Part shown: positions 1 through 11,961 of the stretch, one piece after another | How the letters are laid out: each line of letters starts with the position of its first letter | How positions within the stretch are numbered: position 1 is the stretch's first letter | Assembly: GCF_003369915.1 (NCBI RefSeq) | Contig: NW_022881603.1 | Span: forward strand, 6,741,249-6,805,248 | Source: Drosophila miranda | Taxonomy: Eukaryota > Arthropoda > Insecta > Diptera > Drosophilidae | Direction of reading: 5' to 3' | Length of the DNA stretch: 64,000 nucleotides | Made by a program: the position numbers and the translations under genes | Notes under the pieces: generated by a model | Told to the model about the DNA's origin: nothing | The model's database searches: none | What the model saw: only the letters and a program-made list of their open reading frames with translations

Positions 1-2
1 CA

Positions 3-2379
3 AATCATCCCCAGCTGCTGTCCGATAGTGGCCAGGAGAAATCGCTGCAGTTTGATCCTTCGTCGTCTGTTAAAACGCTCGGAATTAGATCGAATCCGCA
101 AAATGATTTGTTCCATTATCATTTAGATGACTCATTTGATTCATTGACCCCTACAAAGCGAAACATTTTGTCAGTTGCGTCCCGATTGTTCGACCCATTA
201 GGGTTATTATGTCCCTTAATAACGAGGGCAAAAATATTGCTGCAGCAATTGTGGCGGCAAAAGTTGGATTGGGACGAGTCGGTTCCCATGAGTTTGCACA
301 CGAGTTGGAACCACTTCAAGCAAAATTTGTTTGAATTAGACAAGATAACCATACCTCGCTACATTGGCCTTCCCACGCATAAAAGCGTTCAGATTCACGG
401 ATTCGCAGACGCATCAGGTGAAGCGTACGGATGCTGCATTTACATCCGTACCAGTGATGGTAAAAATGTCGTGTCTAAGCTTCTTACCGCATAGTCTCGA
501 GTAGCTCCTCTCAAAACGAAATCGATTCCAAGACTCGAATTGTGCGCAGCACTCCTGTTATCCACTTTATGGGCTTAAGTAAAACCGCTCCTGGACAAGT
601 TCATGATCGAAAGTGTGAACTTTTGGTCGGACTCCCAAGTCACCTTGTACTGGCTGGAAAGGGATCCAGCCACGCTCGCAACGTTTGTGGCCAATAGGGT
701 TGCTGAAATCCAGGAATCGTCAAGCGGTGTGACTTGGCGGCACGTTCCTACTGAGCAAAACCCAGCCGATTTGGTGTCACGTGGCACAGACGTAGACGGT
801 GTAACGTGCACATTGTGGACTGAGGGTCCCCAATTTCTGCTCAGGAATTCTGAGGAGTGGCCATGTCTACATCAGGTTGAGTTGTCCCCAGAAATGGAAC
901 GGTCGGAAAACAAGAAGTGTTTGGCAACACATTCAGTGGCAAAGTGTCAGGCCAATGATTTCATCGAGTTGATTGAAAGATGCTCTTCCTTTGAGAAATT
1001 GCTTCGGATTATGGCATATGTAAACCGGTTCCTACAAGGAAGCAAGCGTAGTCGAGAGGTCGTTCTGTCAGCCAAAGAACTTAAGGTCTCATTTCTAAGG
1101 CTGGTAGAAGTAGTCCAAAGACACGAGTTGTGACCAGAATTCCCCAAGCTAGCGAGGTCAGAAATCCTGTCACCGCATCTTCAACGACTAAACCCGTTCA
1201 TACATACGAGCGAACTCGACGGAGTAACGCTGCGACTGATTCGAGTGGGAGGAAGGTTGCTCAACGCAGAGATTCCGTATGACGCCAAATTTCCTCTGCT
1301 GCTGTCGCAAAAGTCGCAGTTCGTGACGCTTTATCTTCGCAATTTGCATCGGACTCACTACCATGCTGGCGCCAAAGTCATGGTTTCGTTGCTAAGGCAG
1401 CAGATATGGCTAATCAATGCTCGAGAAGCATGTACAAGGATCCTGAGAAATTGTGTGCCCTGCTTCCGATACAAGCCAGTCCTACAGGGACAGATCATGG
1501 GAAACCTGCCAGCTGATAGAGTGCGAAGAGCTCGGCCCTTTTTGATTTGTGGGGTAGATTTCTGCGGCCCATTCTACGTGTCTCTCAAGATTCGCGGCAG
1601 GCCCCCTATTAAGACATATGTAGCCGTCTTCGTCTGCTTTGTATCAAAAGCTGTTCACCTGGAGCTTGTAGCAGATTTGTCCACTGATAGTTTTTTATCT
1701 GTTTTTAAAAGGTTCATCGGGAGAAGAGGCCTTCCGGAGAAGGTGTACAGCGACAACGCCACCAACTTCGTGGGCACGAGCAAGGTGCTGAACGAGCTGC
1801 ATCAAGCGTACCAGAGGGACCAGGACCGGCTCAAGGCGTACGCAGCGCGCCAAGGCGTCGAGTGGTGTTTCATACCACCGAGAGCACCACACTTCGGCGG
1901 ATTGTGGGAGGCAGCCGTCAAATCAGCCAAGCAGAGGTTGGTACGCGGAGTGGGCAACGCCAAGCTCACCGCGGACGAGCTGTGCACCCACCTGGTAGAG
2001 GTAGAGGCTCTTCTCAACTCCCGGCCAATCGCGTCCCCAGGCAACGATCCCAGCTGCCGCCCGAATCAGATCACGACGACAGATGCAGCAGGGGATGCTG
2101 TCAGCGCTCAAGCAGCAGTTTTAGCAGGGCTGGTCCAAGGACTACCTGGTCAGCCTGCAGAAGCGTCACCAGTGGGCTACCAAAGGGCCAGACTTGGACA
2201 TTGGCTGTCTAGTGCTCGTCCACGAGGACAACACACCGCCACAGAAGTGGACCACAGGACGAGTGGTGGCCGCAATCAAGGGAGAAGATGGGAGAGTGCG
2301 CGTCGCCGAGGTGCGAACACCCGCGGGCGTAATTAAACGCCCCATACACAAATTGGCAAAACTGCCAATAGACGGTTGA
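3..2379 (+). pseudogene. BEL/Pao pol polyprotein remnant (RT end, RNase H, integrase, DUF5641)
   Basis: One reading frame runs from base 3 to about 2040. It shows a KTLGI motif after the RT, the RNase H-like region (FADASGEAYG near 400, WSDSQVTLYW near 625, HVPTEQNPADLVSRG near 740), a zinc-binding region (CVPCFRYKP near 1455) and a DDE integrase core: D in GVDFCGP near 1550, D in SDNATNF near 1750, E in GLWEAAVKSAK near 1905. The frame is broken by stops near 492, 578 and 1131. Near 2045 it shifts, and the C-terminal DUF5641-like part (LVLVHEDNTPPQKW) continues in another frame to 2379, with one more stop near 2126. The catalytic integrase residues survive, but the protein cannot be made whole. 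Confidence 0.88.
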
Positions 2380-2408
2380 AGCACCGGAGGTCTTCAACGG
2401 GGCCGGAA

Positions 2409-2624
2409 TGTTGCAGCAGACGATCGTAATTACCCTATCTTAGCGTGTGCGATGTTGTGAGCAGAGCTTTTGCTCTCACACGCCGCGCTCTTGTACTGCT
2501 CTCTGCGCATTCAAGATCGGCTCGACGGTGGATTCGGGGAGTTATTGCTATCTCTGGCTGCGAGCAGTCCAATAAATGCTTTGAAGTCGAGCACTTGTTT
2601 TATTTAGTCATAAATTACCTGACA
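2409..2624 (+). repeat. 3' LTR of the left BEL element
   Basis: The LTR follows the polypurine motif directly, begins TGTTGCAG and ends near CCTGACA, giving TG...CA ends over about 216 bp. It carries an aataaa signal near 2571. The right boundary is set by the TG...CA rule and by the start of unrelated CR1-like sequence just after it. It is not confirmed by a second LTR. Confidence 0.7.
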
Positions 2625-2631
2625 ATTTAAC

Positions 2632-2829
2632 GTAAAAAACCGAAACTAGAGCCCGCTGGACCGGAGTCATCATAACGTTTGTTTTGGAAAAACTCTTCCG
2701 AATTTTCATTCGGCTTTAACCAGTTTTCAGTAAACACAATAACGTGGGAAGCGAATGCAACACTATCCCGGAAAAGAATGCTGAGCTTACTACGCAAGCC
2801 TCTTACATTCTGATAGGTTACTAAAAGAG
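2632..2829 (-). pseudogene. CR1-like ORF2, first part of the endonuclease domain
   Basis: Directly after the ORF1 stop, the minus strand reads YQNVRGLRSKL, then IVFTENWLKPNE. These match the start of the apurinic-type endonuclease in the LINE ORF2 at 19572 (YQNVRSLLGKL, IAFTETWL). The frame is open until the BEL LTR boundary, where it is cut. I see no ATG immediately at the start, so the initiation site is unclear. Confidence 0.65.
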
Positions 2830-2832
2830 AAG

Positions 2833-3830
2833 TTAGTTTTTTGGAAAAGTGGAAGCAAGACGGGAAGTTGAGGAAGAGGAAGTTGAGGTTGAGGGTGGCA
2901 CACTGGAAAGATTTGTAAGGGATATGGGGGGCCTATTCTTCTTCTTAGCCTTAAACTCCTTCACCACCAAATGCTCCGGCCAAAATTTGGCGGAGCAAAT
3001 GGTGTCAAATTGAGTTGGGGAGATGCCTATCTTAAACGAGGCTATCTCCCTGGCATAAGAGAAGTCAAATTTCTCCACCTTTAAACCCACGGCTTTTATT
3101 TTGCTTTGAATGAAAGCAATTACATCATTAGATGTGAGGTCAGGGGCCAGCCGTGAGAGAAAAACTTGTCGTTTTGGTGGGACACCCACCAGTGGTTTGG
3201 GCACCACAGGCCTAGTACCTGTGGTCCGGAAGGTCTATTTACTGGTGGGATCGGGATGGAAGGGACAACTAGCGAACTTGCGGACACCACGGACACGGAC
3301 GCTGCAGACGTACTTGGCTGCACATTCTCCGAGGCGATGAATTCGGCTACCGAATCTGCATCGCCAGCAGCTGTCGTTGCCCTTGGAGTGGCAAACGAGA
3401 TCAACTGCTGCACCCTTGGAGTGGTCGGAGTCAGTTTTTCGGCGGCGCACGGCTGAGTGACGGTTGGCACTTGCAGATCCCGCGGAGTGACCTTTTTACG
3501 CCACGGAGACTCATTCAGCCATTGCAGACTGCCAAATTGAGACTCCATGGCTAGGAGCCGATCGTATTGCTTTTTAAAGCCAACGGTCAGCTCCTTAAAG
3601 CCCTTCCGCGTCTGCCTCATGAAAGCCACCATGCCTTTCTCCACCGCACGGCATGCCTCGCAACTGCAGTGCAAACCATTACGTTTTGAAATGGCATCAC
3701 TCACAAGGCCAGAAAATCCAGCGCATTTTTCGTGCACTACGCTGTCGCAGAGCCAGCAGGGGATAATCGGCTGATCGTGGGTGATCTGCTTATTGCATGA
3801 TTTTTTGGCACATACAACAGAAAACTCCAT
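2833..3830 (-). pseudogene. CR1-like ORF1 (PHD-like zinc finger protein), frameshifted
   Basis: ORF1 of CR1-clade LINEs often carries a PHD-type finger and is thought to bind nucleic acid in the RNP. I chose the ATG at 3830, giving MEFSVVCAKKSC. The N-terminal ~60 residues have a Cys/His pattern (C-x4-C, PCWLCD, HEKC, LHCSCEAC) that fits a PHD-like finger. A Ser/Pro/Thr-rich linker follows, then a C-terminal domain (FLSRLAPDLTSNDV ... FWPEHLVVKEF) shared with the LINE at 19279. A frameshift near 3207-3215 separates the two halves. The stop is at 2833-2835. Confidence 0.75.
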
Positions 3831-4276
3831 AATAAGAAATTTGAACAAAATTAGAATCAAATAATATTTTAAAACAAATGGCTATCAAACCTGTGTGCCA
3901 GACAAACGCTAATAGGAGGAGAGGAGAACAGTTGCAGCAGCAGCTAATGAGAGAGAGAGAGAGCTACTGAACAGAAAGTTACGAGAGCGAGAGAGAAAGA
4001 ACAGTTATTTAAGTTTAGGTGATAGGGAGAGAGTGATAACACAACAAAAGCTACCAGACGAGAGCGGACTGCAATGCAATGTAATGCGTACTCACTCACT
4101 GCAACAACACACACACGACAAGCCGACGCCGAAAAATAAAAAGTTAAATAATGTTTTAACACAAAGCAAAAGGCATGCACTCGCGGGATAGAATAGGTTT
4201 CCAGATTGTTGGCTGGTTAGGAAGTTAATTTAAGTTTATTTAGGAAAACCCCGGCTGTTTATTCAAAACAAAAGGA

Positions 4277-4654
4277 AACGAGGGGGAACGTTGTGAGTTG
4301 CAGCGGACACCGCAACTCTACAGTTATACCCGATACTAAGTCAGTATGGCTCTCCTCCGGCAGACGCCGCTAATATTGAACGACACGACAAAGAGTGCGT
4401 GCGAGAGGGACAGAAAATCAGTCTGAGCGTGACGTCGGGGGCTGCGTAGCCAGTGCAAATTGATTTGTTCCTTTTGGCTATAAAAATTATCTGATCTGAT
4501 CCAGATTCAGCAATCTGATAGATATGATCATTATCTATGATTCTGCGTTTTTAGTTTTCTCGTATCCTCAATATTGTGGATGCAACAGATTTTCGTCCTT
4601 TGTGGGGGCGGAAGGGGGTGGGGCGAAATTTTGAGATATACGTTTTAAAGTGAG
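4277..4654 (+). mobile_element. INE-1/DINE-1-like element, copy 1, left part
   Basis: This begins aacgagggggaacgttgtgag and shares its hairpin (gagttgc ... gcaactc) and the tatacccgatact subterminal motif with six other copies here. INE-1 elements are non-autonomous Helitron/Helentron relatives. The copy stops at BEL element B and resumes after its far end at 18936, in register, with GTGAG duplicated on both sides. Confidence 0.85.
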
Positions 4655-5026
4655 TGTGGAGATAATGTTTTTTATCCCCAATCGGCCGACTAATTATTTC
4701 GAATTAAATAAAACTCGGCGCAGAAATTAAATTACGATATGTTCTTTAATGCGTGACATCCAAATTGCAAGTGTGGCTTGCCTGCCCTTTACATTGCCGC
4801 TCCGATCGCTAAGCGCAGCTTCGCTCGGCCGACGTCGGTAGGCAGACGCAAAGCGGACATAGCGAAGAGCGAGCTGGCAGAGAGCGTTTAGCAGGGCAAG
4901 CAAGCGCAGAGCTTTAACAAACAAATGAGTGACATAGACATAAGTAACAAACAAAATAAGCGGCTGAGGGCCAAGAATTAGGTGCTATTTGGCAAGCAGC
5001 TAATCGGCTGGGTTCTGCTCCGAACA
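4655..5026 (-). repeat. 3' LTR of BEL element B
   Basis: The LTR runs from TGTGGAGATAATG to GCTCCGAACA in plus orientation. The polypurine tract (ACGGGGGGTGAA on the minus strand) abuts it at 5027. The right-hand LTR repeats it with few substitutions. Confidence 0.92.
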
Positions 5027-8000
5027 TTCACCCCCCGTTGGAAGGCAAAGGCTTTCAACAGATCCATCCTGAAGGGGCAGAACCGCTATTTTTCCAACGG
5101 CCCTCTTGAAAAGGCCTTTTTGAGTGCGGATGACGGCTACTCTGATGGTTCCATTTTTTCCTGGGATGACGCTCTCAATGCGGCCAAGCGGCCACCTTAA
5201 TGGTGGCAGCATTTCCTCCTTGATCATGACGAGCGCTCCTAGCTTGATGTTTGGAGACGATGACCGCCACTTGCTCCGCTCCTGAAGAATCGAAAGATAC
5301 GCCGTGCTCCATTTTCTCCAAAACGCCTGCTTCATTTGACACAGCCGCTGCCATCGACTAAGTAGTTTGACCCGGAGATGCGCCACATCTGGCTCGTCGA
5401 ATGCAGCTTTCGGGGCTCCATTGAGAAAGTGGTTTGGCGCGAGCACATCTAGATCATCGGGACTTTCTGTAATTGCATAAAGCGGACGGGAATTTAACAA
5501 AGCAGAGATTTCACAAGCCAAGGTCTGAATTTCATCAAGAGTAAAAATGTAGGTCCCGACGATGCGATGAAAATGATATTTAGCTGCTTTAACAGCCGCC
5601 TCCCACAAACCCCCAAAATGAGTTGAGCGAGGGGGGATGCATTTCCAATCAATTATACTAGAAACGCAGAGATGGGACACAGCCGACGTATGAGGATCGC
5701 TGAGGAACATTTGCCGAAGCTCCAAAAGCTCATTTTTTGCTCCTACAAAATTTGTAGCGTTGTCTGACCAGATGATTCGAGGTTTGGGACGTAGACCTAT
5801 AAAACGCCTTAATGCTGCCAGAAAGGATTCTGTAGATAGATCCCGAACGACTTCCAAATGAGTTGCTTTGGTGCTAAAGCATACGAAGACAGCGATGTAA
5901 CATTTGATAGGAGGCCTGCTTCTGACTTCCGACTTGTGATAAAAGCGTCCGCAAAAATCAACGCCCGTTGTGTGGAATTTGGATTAGTCCTTACGCGATC
6001 CGCAGGCAAGTTTCCCATGATATGTTCCCTCAGCACTGGCTTCAAACGAAAGCATCTAACACATTTGCGAATGATTCCCGCAACATATTTGCGTCCACCA
6101 ATAGGCCAGAATTTTTGCCGAAGCAGTCCGAGCAATCCTTGAGCTCCTGCGTGGAGAAACCTTTCGTGAAAGAAGATAATAATAGAGACAGTGACAGGAT
6201 GTCCCTTAGGAAGCAGGATCGGGTGCTTCGCGTCGTAGTCCATTTCGGCATTTTGGAGGCGGCCTCCAACACGCAGCAATCCAAAGCTATCCAGAAATGG
6301 ATTCAGTGAGGACATCGTGCTTTTTGGGGGTAGTGCCTGTTTGCTGGCGAGGGCCCTTATCTCTTCCGAAAATTGTTGCTGCTGTATTGCCCTTATGAGC
6401 ATATGCGTACCATTTTTGATGTCGATTACGGTAAGTTGACCCTTCGACCGCGCTATGCCTTTGTCCTTGAGAATGTAGAATCGATATATGTAAGCAAAGA
6501 CGCGCTGCATGGATCCGAATGAGTTTTGAAATTTGCAATCGTACGATACATCCCTTTCGTTTGAAACAACCAATGCTGCATGACGACGTTCTGGTACATC
6601 GGTCGGCAATTGCAAGCCTGCAGGCCACTCTGAGCTCTCAAGACGCAAGAATAGTGGTCCAGAGATCCAAAGGCTGCTATCCATTAGTTCAGCGGGCGTG
6701 GATCCACGTGACATGATGTCGGCAGGATTCAACTTTGTGGGCACGTGATGCCAAGTCATTCCAGCGGTGAGCTCCTGAATCCGCTGAACTCGATTAGAAA
6801 CAAATATATTAAAATGGTGATTCTCGATCCAGGCAAGGGCTATGGACGAATCCGACCAGTAATGTATTTGGCATGGAGCTGATAATCCCTTAACTATGGT
6901 GGACACTAGTTCGGCTAATACGAGGGCAGCGGACAGCTCAAGCTTGGGGATAGTCATTCTTTTCAAGGGCGCGACTCTGGATTTAGAGCATAAGAGATGA
7001 ATTTGCACAATGCCAAGAGCTTCCGAACGCATGTATACACAGGCGCCAATTGCTGCTTGGCTCGCATCACAAAACGCGTGCATTTCTAATCTGGCTTGCT
7101 GCCGAAGCACGTAACGTGGAAACTTAAAGTTTTTAACCATCGACAACTGGGAAGTCAGCTCAATCCAAGTCGTATGTAGATCCTGGGGCAGGCTTTCGTC
7201 CCAATTCAACTTTAGGCTTTCGTTCCATAGCGACTGCATAAATATTTTAGCTTTTGTGATGATGGGAGAGATGAGCCCTAGAGGATCGTAGAACCTAGCT
7301 AGTGTAGACAGTACCGAACGCTTCGATATTGGGCCTGCAGCGGTTCCGACGTGAGCGAAGCTAAACAGAAGATTGTCCGTGGTGGGATCCCAAACTAGAC
7401 CAAGCGCCTTGGTTACTTCAGTCCCGTCATGAAAGGTAAGGAATTTTTCGCGATCCGCCTCCGATACGCCTTCCAAAGCAGCGGCTTCATTGGAACACCA
7501 TTTACGTATGGGAAAACATCCTTTCGAAAGTAGCTCCTTTACCTGCTGACGAATCTTGATGACAGAATCAATGCTGTCCCCTCCAGATATGAGATCATCG
7601 ACATAGAAATCTCTTCGAACAACATCAGCGCCAAGCGGAAAACGCAACTCTTCATCATTTGCCAATTGATGCATAGCACGAATTGCTAAGAAACGCGGCA
7701 GGTTTGGTTCCGTAAGTAACAGTCTCCAACTTGAACACCTGAATCTCCTCCTTCGGGTCATTGCGCCATAGGATGCACTGCACGTGCGTATCGGGATGGG
7801 AAACGCGTACACAGCGGTACATTTTGCAGATATCGCCACACAAGGCGACTTTAAAAAAGCGGAAACGAAGAAGAGTTATCAGAATTTTAGGTTGGATGGT
7901 GGGTCCAGCCATTAGCGCATCATTCAGTGATACTCCAGACGCTGTTTTGGCAGATCCATTTGGTGGTTGTACTATCCTGCTTGTGGACGCAATGGTGAGG

Positions 8001-8634
8001 CAAGAAGTACTGCGGGAGGTCTGACTGCCGCGAAGCTGGCGACATGTGTCCTAAATCACGATACTCCTGGAGAAACTCCATATATTTTGCCTTAAGCTGT
8101 GCATTTTTTGCTAGCTTCCTCTCCAAATTGAGAAATCTACGTAGCGCCTGCTGATACGATTCTCCTAATTCCTCTAGACTGAATTTGGTTGGCAAACGCA
8201 CGGAGTAAGCTCCGGACTCTAGGCGAATGCAGTTTGTGACGAAAAGCTGTTCGCAATGAACATCTTCCTCCGAAATTGATGAGGGCGAATAATCTCCATC
8301 GACTTCCCAAAACCGCCTTACAATATCGCACAAATTAGTCTCGCAAGCGGAGATGACAGGGGGATCTTCAACGGCTGCTAGCGCCGCACGGGCTTTCTCA
8401 GAGTTTTTAATACTTCCTGACACTATCCAGCCTAGTTTCGTCTTCTGCAATGTTGGCAATTTTGGTCTGACAGTCGAATCTGTCCAACGCACATTAATTC
8501 GAAGAACAAACCAGCACAAACATCAACAGATCGACACGCTGGGGCTTGGCGAAATTAGGATCAGCCAGTTTTAGATTATTTGGCATTGGCCAATCCTTTG
8601 CGTCTAGGCCGAAGTTAGGCTGCATTCCTGTGAT
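5000..8634 (-). pseudogene. BEL element B pol (protease tail, RT, RNase H, integrase, DUF5641), multiply frameshifted
   Basis: Reading leftwards on the minus strand, the pieces are: the region after the protease (KTKLGWIVSG near 8430), RT palm with FYVDDLISGG near 7590, KALGLVWDP near 7400, RNase H-like region (CDASQAAIGAC near 7060, HVPTKLNPADIMSRG near 6730), zinc-binding CVRCFRLKP near 6050, integrase core with SDNATNF near 5760 and GLWEAAVKAAK near 5600, and DUF5641 to a stop at 5000 inside the LTR. Frames change near 8460, near 7940 (a deletion of roughly 20 nt before the DGS motif of the RT), near 7690 and near 5980. Domain content is complete, but the protein is not. Confidence 0.88.
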
Positions 8635-10260
8635 TTAGGCAGTGATAATTGCAGAGAGGAAACCGCGATAACTTTCGTCTTGAGATTGCAGGACGATGTC
8701 CACAGCCTTGCTGGATGGTTGAATTGACTCTCCAATACCGGCGATTTTAACGTGAGACGGGTGAGGATCTAACTGCAGCTGATTGGCGAGTCTCGATGTT
8801 ATAAAGTTAACCTGAGAAGGGGAATCTAAAATGGCACGACATGGAATAAGCGATCCAAAAGGGCCCCTGACATATACAATTGCAGTAGCTAGCAGCACGT
8901 TTTGGCTAGGCAGAGATTTTTGACTCGAGGGGGGAGGGCTAATATATTTGCTTGCTACTAGGCCACTTGCAGGATCATGCTGGGTCGATTCCGTGCTCGT
9001 CGACGGCAACTCAGCGTCAGCGCCCGACTGCATGTGGAGCAGTGTGTGATGCTTGGCTTGGCAATTTCTACATGCCCCTGACTTGCAGCGTTGCAATGAA
9101 TGGCCTTTGTTGAGGCAGTTTAGACATAAATGGCGCTTCTTCACCTCCTTGTATCGAGAAAAAACAGGGAGATCTATAAATGCCTGGCATCGGGATATGT
9201 AGTGATCGGAGGATTTGCAATACTTGCATGTTGAGCTATTATGATCGTTAATGGAGGTGATTAGGGTGCTAGGTTTACTTTCTCCCACCTGCTGGCTAGG
9301 AATTGTTACCATAGCCGATCCCAAATTTTCCAGCATCCGACATCTTGCTTCCAAGAATGAGGCCATGCTTGACCACCGAGGCAATCCTGACGTCGGCAAG
9401 TTCTCTTCCCATTTCTCCTTGGTCTTGTGGTCCAATTTCGTGCCTATGATGATGATCAGCAACCCATCGGAAATCTCCTGCGGGGTCGCCAAGGTCTGAA
9501 GTGCACGCAAGTGCGAATTGATGTTACCGCTGAGCGCGCGCAAGCCGATAGCTGAGCCCTTCTCCACCCCTTGCAGCCCGAAAATAGCCTTGACGTGTGC
9601 CTGAAAATGTAACAGTTTATTATCGAATCGCAACATTAGTAAATTTAACGCCTTGTCGTAATTCTCCTCAGAAAGTTCCAAGGAACGAATCGTATCCAGC
9701 GCAGCACTATCTAGACATCCACGAAGATATTGGAATTTTTCGATGATTGGTATACGATGGTCTTTGTGCACCATTGTCGAAAACATCGCGTGGACTTCTG
9801 GCCAATCCATGTAGCTCCCACCGAATCGCGGAAGCTGCAACTCGGGCATTCGAGAACGGCCTATACCATTATAGGCAAACAACGACGAATTCCCCTCGAG
9901 ACTATGCCGAGCCGTTGAATTGGCAACATTTACCGTGCGAGCAGCCATCAACTCCCGTGACAGCCTGAACCTAACCTTGACATAAACATTCGAAAAGTCC
10001 AGCCGGGCATCATGGGCTAACTGCAGGAAATCCAGCCTTTCAAGGCTCGTTTGAGCGGCATCGAAATCCGCATTCATTCGCTCGATCTGCTCTAAGCGAG
10101 CTTGAAGTTCTGCCTCATCTAACTCGGCAAGCTCTTCCTTGGTGAGAAAGCGATCCATGGCCTTTAGTTGGCGCGCGATGGACTCGGCCTTGTGCTTGTA
10201 GAAATCTACATCACTCGGCATTGCTGCGTTCGCGTTATTGGTAGGCTCAGGTGCTGCCAT
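8635..10260 (-). pseudogene. BEL element B gag with CCHC knuckles and protease start
   Basis: The frame starts at the ATG at 10260 and is open for 541 codons. The N-terminal third is the BEL gag (DUF1759-type: LQLPRFGGSYMDWPEV, then IPIIEKFQYLRGCLDS). Cys/His knuckles follow (CKYCKSSDHYISRC, then CLNCLNKGHSLQRC and HHTLLH). The aspartic protease region then reads AILDSPSQVNFIT where the family has DSGS, so the active-site loop has Pro instead of Gly. A TAA ends the frame, while recognisable pol sequence (LADPNFAKPQRVDLL) continues in the same frame beyond it. The stop therefore truncates what would be a gag-pol fusion. Confidence 0.88.
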
Positions 10261-10550
10261 GTTGAGGTTTTAAAAGAGTCACTCAGCACGACCGAAAAAG
10301 ACACCCTGTATGCGTATAAACGTGGGAACCGAAAGCAAAGGGATTACAGCTAATGCCTTTAGCTGTGCGAGCTGTCCGATTCCGCTTTGTACTCCGCTTG
10401 TGTGTATTAGTGAGTTCGCTGCACTGCCTACCGCACTGCACTGACCGAATTGTCGCGACAGAGAAATTAATAGCCAGCAATGCGTGTATGTAGGTGTATG
10501 CAAGTGTGTTTTAGCACCGAATTGTGCTTAACCGCCGAAAATTTGCTAGG
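10261..10550 (-). other. Leader of BEL element B, inner part, cut by element A
   Basis: Non-coding sequence upstream of the gag ATG. It is interrupted at 10550 by BEL element A and resumes at 17412-17487. CTAGG occurs at 10546-10550 and again at 17407-17411 as the target duplication of A. Confidence 0.8.
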
Positions 10551-10835
10551 TGTAGCGCCATTTGGATAATAATAATTGTTATTAGGATAGTATTTCACGA
10601 AGTCTAGTGTAAGTTAGGCTAGGGCAAAGCGGGAGCGCAATAAAAGCTCGCTCTCGCTTTGCCACCGTAGGTAAGGTAGGTACAGAAGAAATTGTTTGAA
10701 TATATGAAAAAAAGTCGAGAAAAATCCATGAAAACGAACGCACGCACTCCTTTTTTTCGTCGTATTAAAATACAAAATTGCAGTCACCCAAGTTGTTTCG
10801 GTATCTTTATTTAGAAAAACTATTCTAAAATTTCA
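10551..10835 (+). repeat. 5' LTR of BEL element A
   Basis: Starts TGTAGCGCC and ends CTAAAATTTCA. It carries an aataaa signal embedded in a small inverted repeat (gagcg ... cgctc) near 10640. It lacks about 22 bp that the 3' LTR has between the GCTCGCTCTC and GCTTTGCC motifs. Confidence 0.92.
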
Positions 10836-10853
10836 TGGCGCCCCCGGGTGGAC
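10836..10853 (+). other. Primer-binding site of BEL element A (tRNA-Asn type)
   Basis: The 18 bases directly after the LTR begin TGGCGCCCCCGGG. From memory, their complement matches the 3' end of insect tRNA-Asn including CCA. Elements B and C use a different primer site. Confidence 0.6.
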
Positions 10854-11961
10854 TTGCAATTTAAACGTATTAATTCAAGTGGAAGGCAAAAGTGACAGTG
10901 ACACAGTGGAGAAAAGATAAATAGCCAAAATCTATTATACCTACATACATGTACATGCATATGTGCTGCAGCTAAATTGCCAAATTGACCGCGACGTGTG
11001 TGCAAATAATTCAACAAACAAAACTAAAAATCACCGCGTCGGCAGCTATATACAAAAGGAGATACACATATACCATCTACCCAAGAAGATCCAAGTGGAG
11101 CATCCAGTATAAGAAGAGGAGAGTACAGCACCTGGAATTTCCAATCTTTTCAAGAGGTATTGGTGCAAAAAATTTAAAGCTCGAGTGAAGACGAAAAGAT
11201 TAAAAAACTCGCAATTATTGTCTTGTGCTGAAACAATTGCACCTCGCTTTCAATTCTTGTCACATACGTATGACATAGTAGAGCTAGATTGCATGCTGTA
11301 GTTAGAGTTGAGCATATATATATTAATACATATATACATATGTACATCTAACCCTCTTGGACGCAATAACTACACATAACTCATTTTAACTGCAATCGCT
11401 GTCACCCCTTTCCCCTTTCTCGTTTTCGTTGTGTCAAATATATGTATAGTTGGGTCGTTGGCCAAGCACGCATACCAATACGCAGCTGCAGCGGTGCATT
11501 TTTTCGTCTCGCTTTCGCTCTTCACCGTTGCTTATCGTTGTTCTTTTGTTTGGCGCGCTTGATCCAAACCAAACACCAAGTGACGCGCTACCCTGTTTTC
11601 GTCGGGTATATTCGTTTGGTGTCAGTAGGATCCAACTATCAATTAAGACAAAGTCGTGCCTCGCAAATCAATTTAGCGTCGATCGTTGTCGGTGCATACG
11701 TACATATACACAACATCCATTCTTCAGAACTGCAGCGGTGAAATTTTTCGTTTTCGCTTGTCACCAGTGCAGTTCGTTGCTATTCTTGTGTGGTTTTCGT
11801 GTACGCGCCAGCCAAGCGACGCTCTACCCTTAATTTTTCGGGTATATTGGTTTTTCACCTCGTGTGGGTACAATTACCCATTATTTCATTGAGTGCCTCG
11901 GCATTAAATACGATTATTAGAAACGATCTTTCGCCTTCAGTTGCTTGTATTGAGAATCAAT
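10854..11961 (+). other. Leader of BEL element A, with a diverged tandem repeat
   Basis: About 1.1 kb of non-coding leader. Between roughly 11455 and 11905 two diverged direct repeats of about 220 bp lie head to tail. Both contain ctgcagcggtg, a TTTTTCGT stretch, gacgc(g/t)ctaccct and tcgggtatatt in the same order. I see no ORF that looks real in it. Confidence 0.6.

Larger units (their letters stand above)
1..2624 (+). mobile_element. BEL/Pao LTR retrotransposon, 3' part
   Basis: This is the right-hand end of a plus-strand BEL/Pao element that begins left of the window. It holds pol remnants from the end of the reverse transcriptase through RNase H and integrase, then a polypurine stretch (aacggggccgg) and a 3' LTR. 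The polypurine motif resembles those at the matching place in the three other BEL elements here. Several in-frame stops and a frameshift show that it is no longer autonomous. Target duplication cannot be tested because the 5' LTR is outside the window. Confidence 0.9.
2625..4276 (-). mobile_element. CR1-like LINE, 5' fragment
   Basis: On the minus strand this holds, in order, a probable 5' UTR (about 3831-4276, GA-rich), a complete but frameshifted ORF1 and the first ~65 codons of ORF2. It stops at the BEL LTR, so the rest of the LINE was probably separated by that insertion and lies left of the window. Its ORF1 C-terminal domain and ORF2 start resemble those of the CR1-like LINE at 19033, so they are related families. 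The exact 5' end is uncertain. Confidence 0.75.

Noticed and set aside
2445..2630. 61-codon ORF in the LTR at 2409-2624
   Set aside because: It lies in the LTR with no similarity to any gag or env; chance frame.
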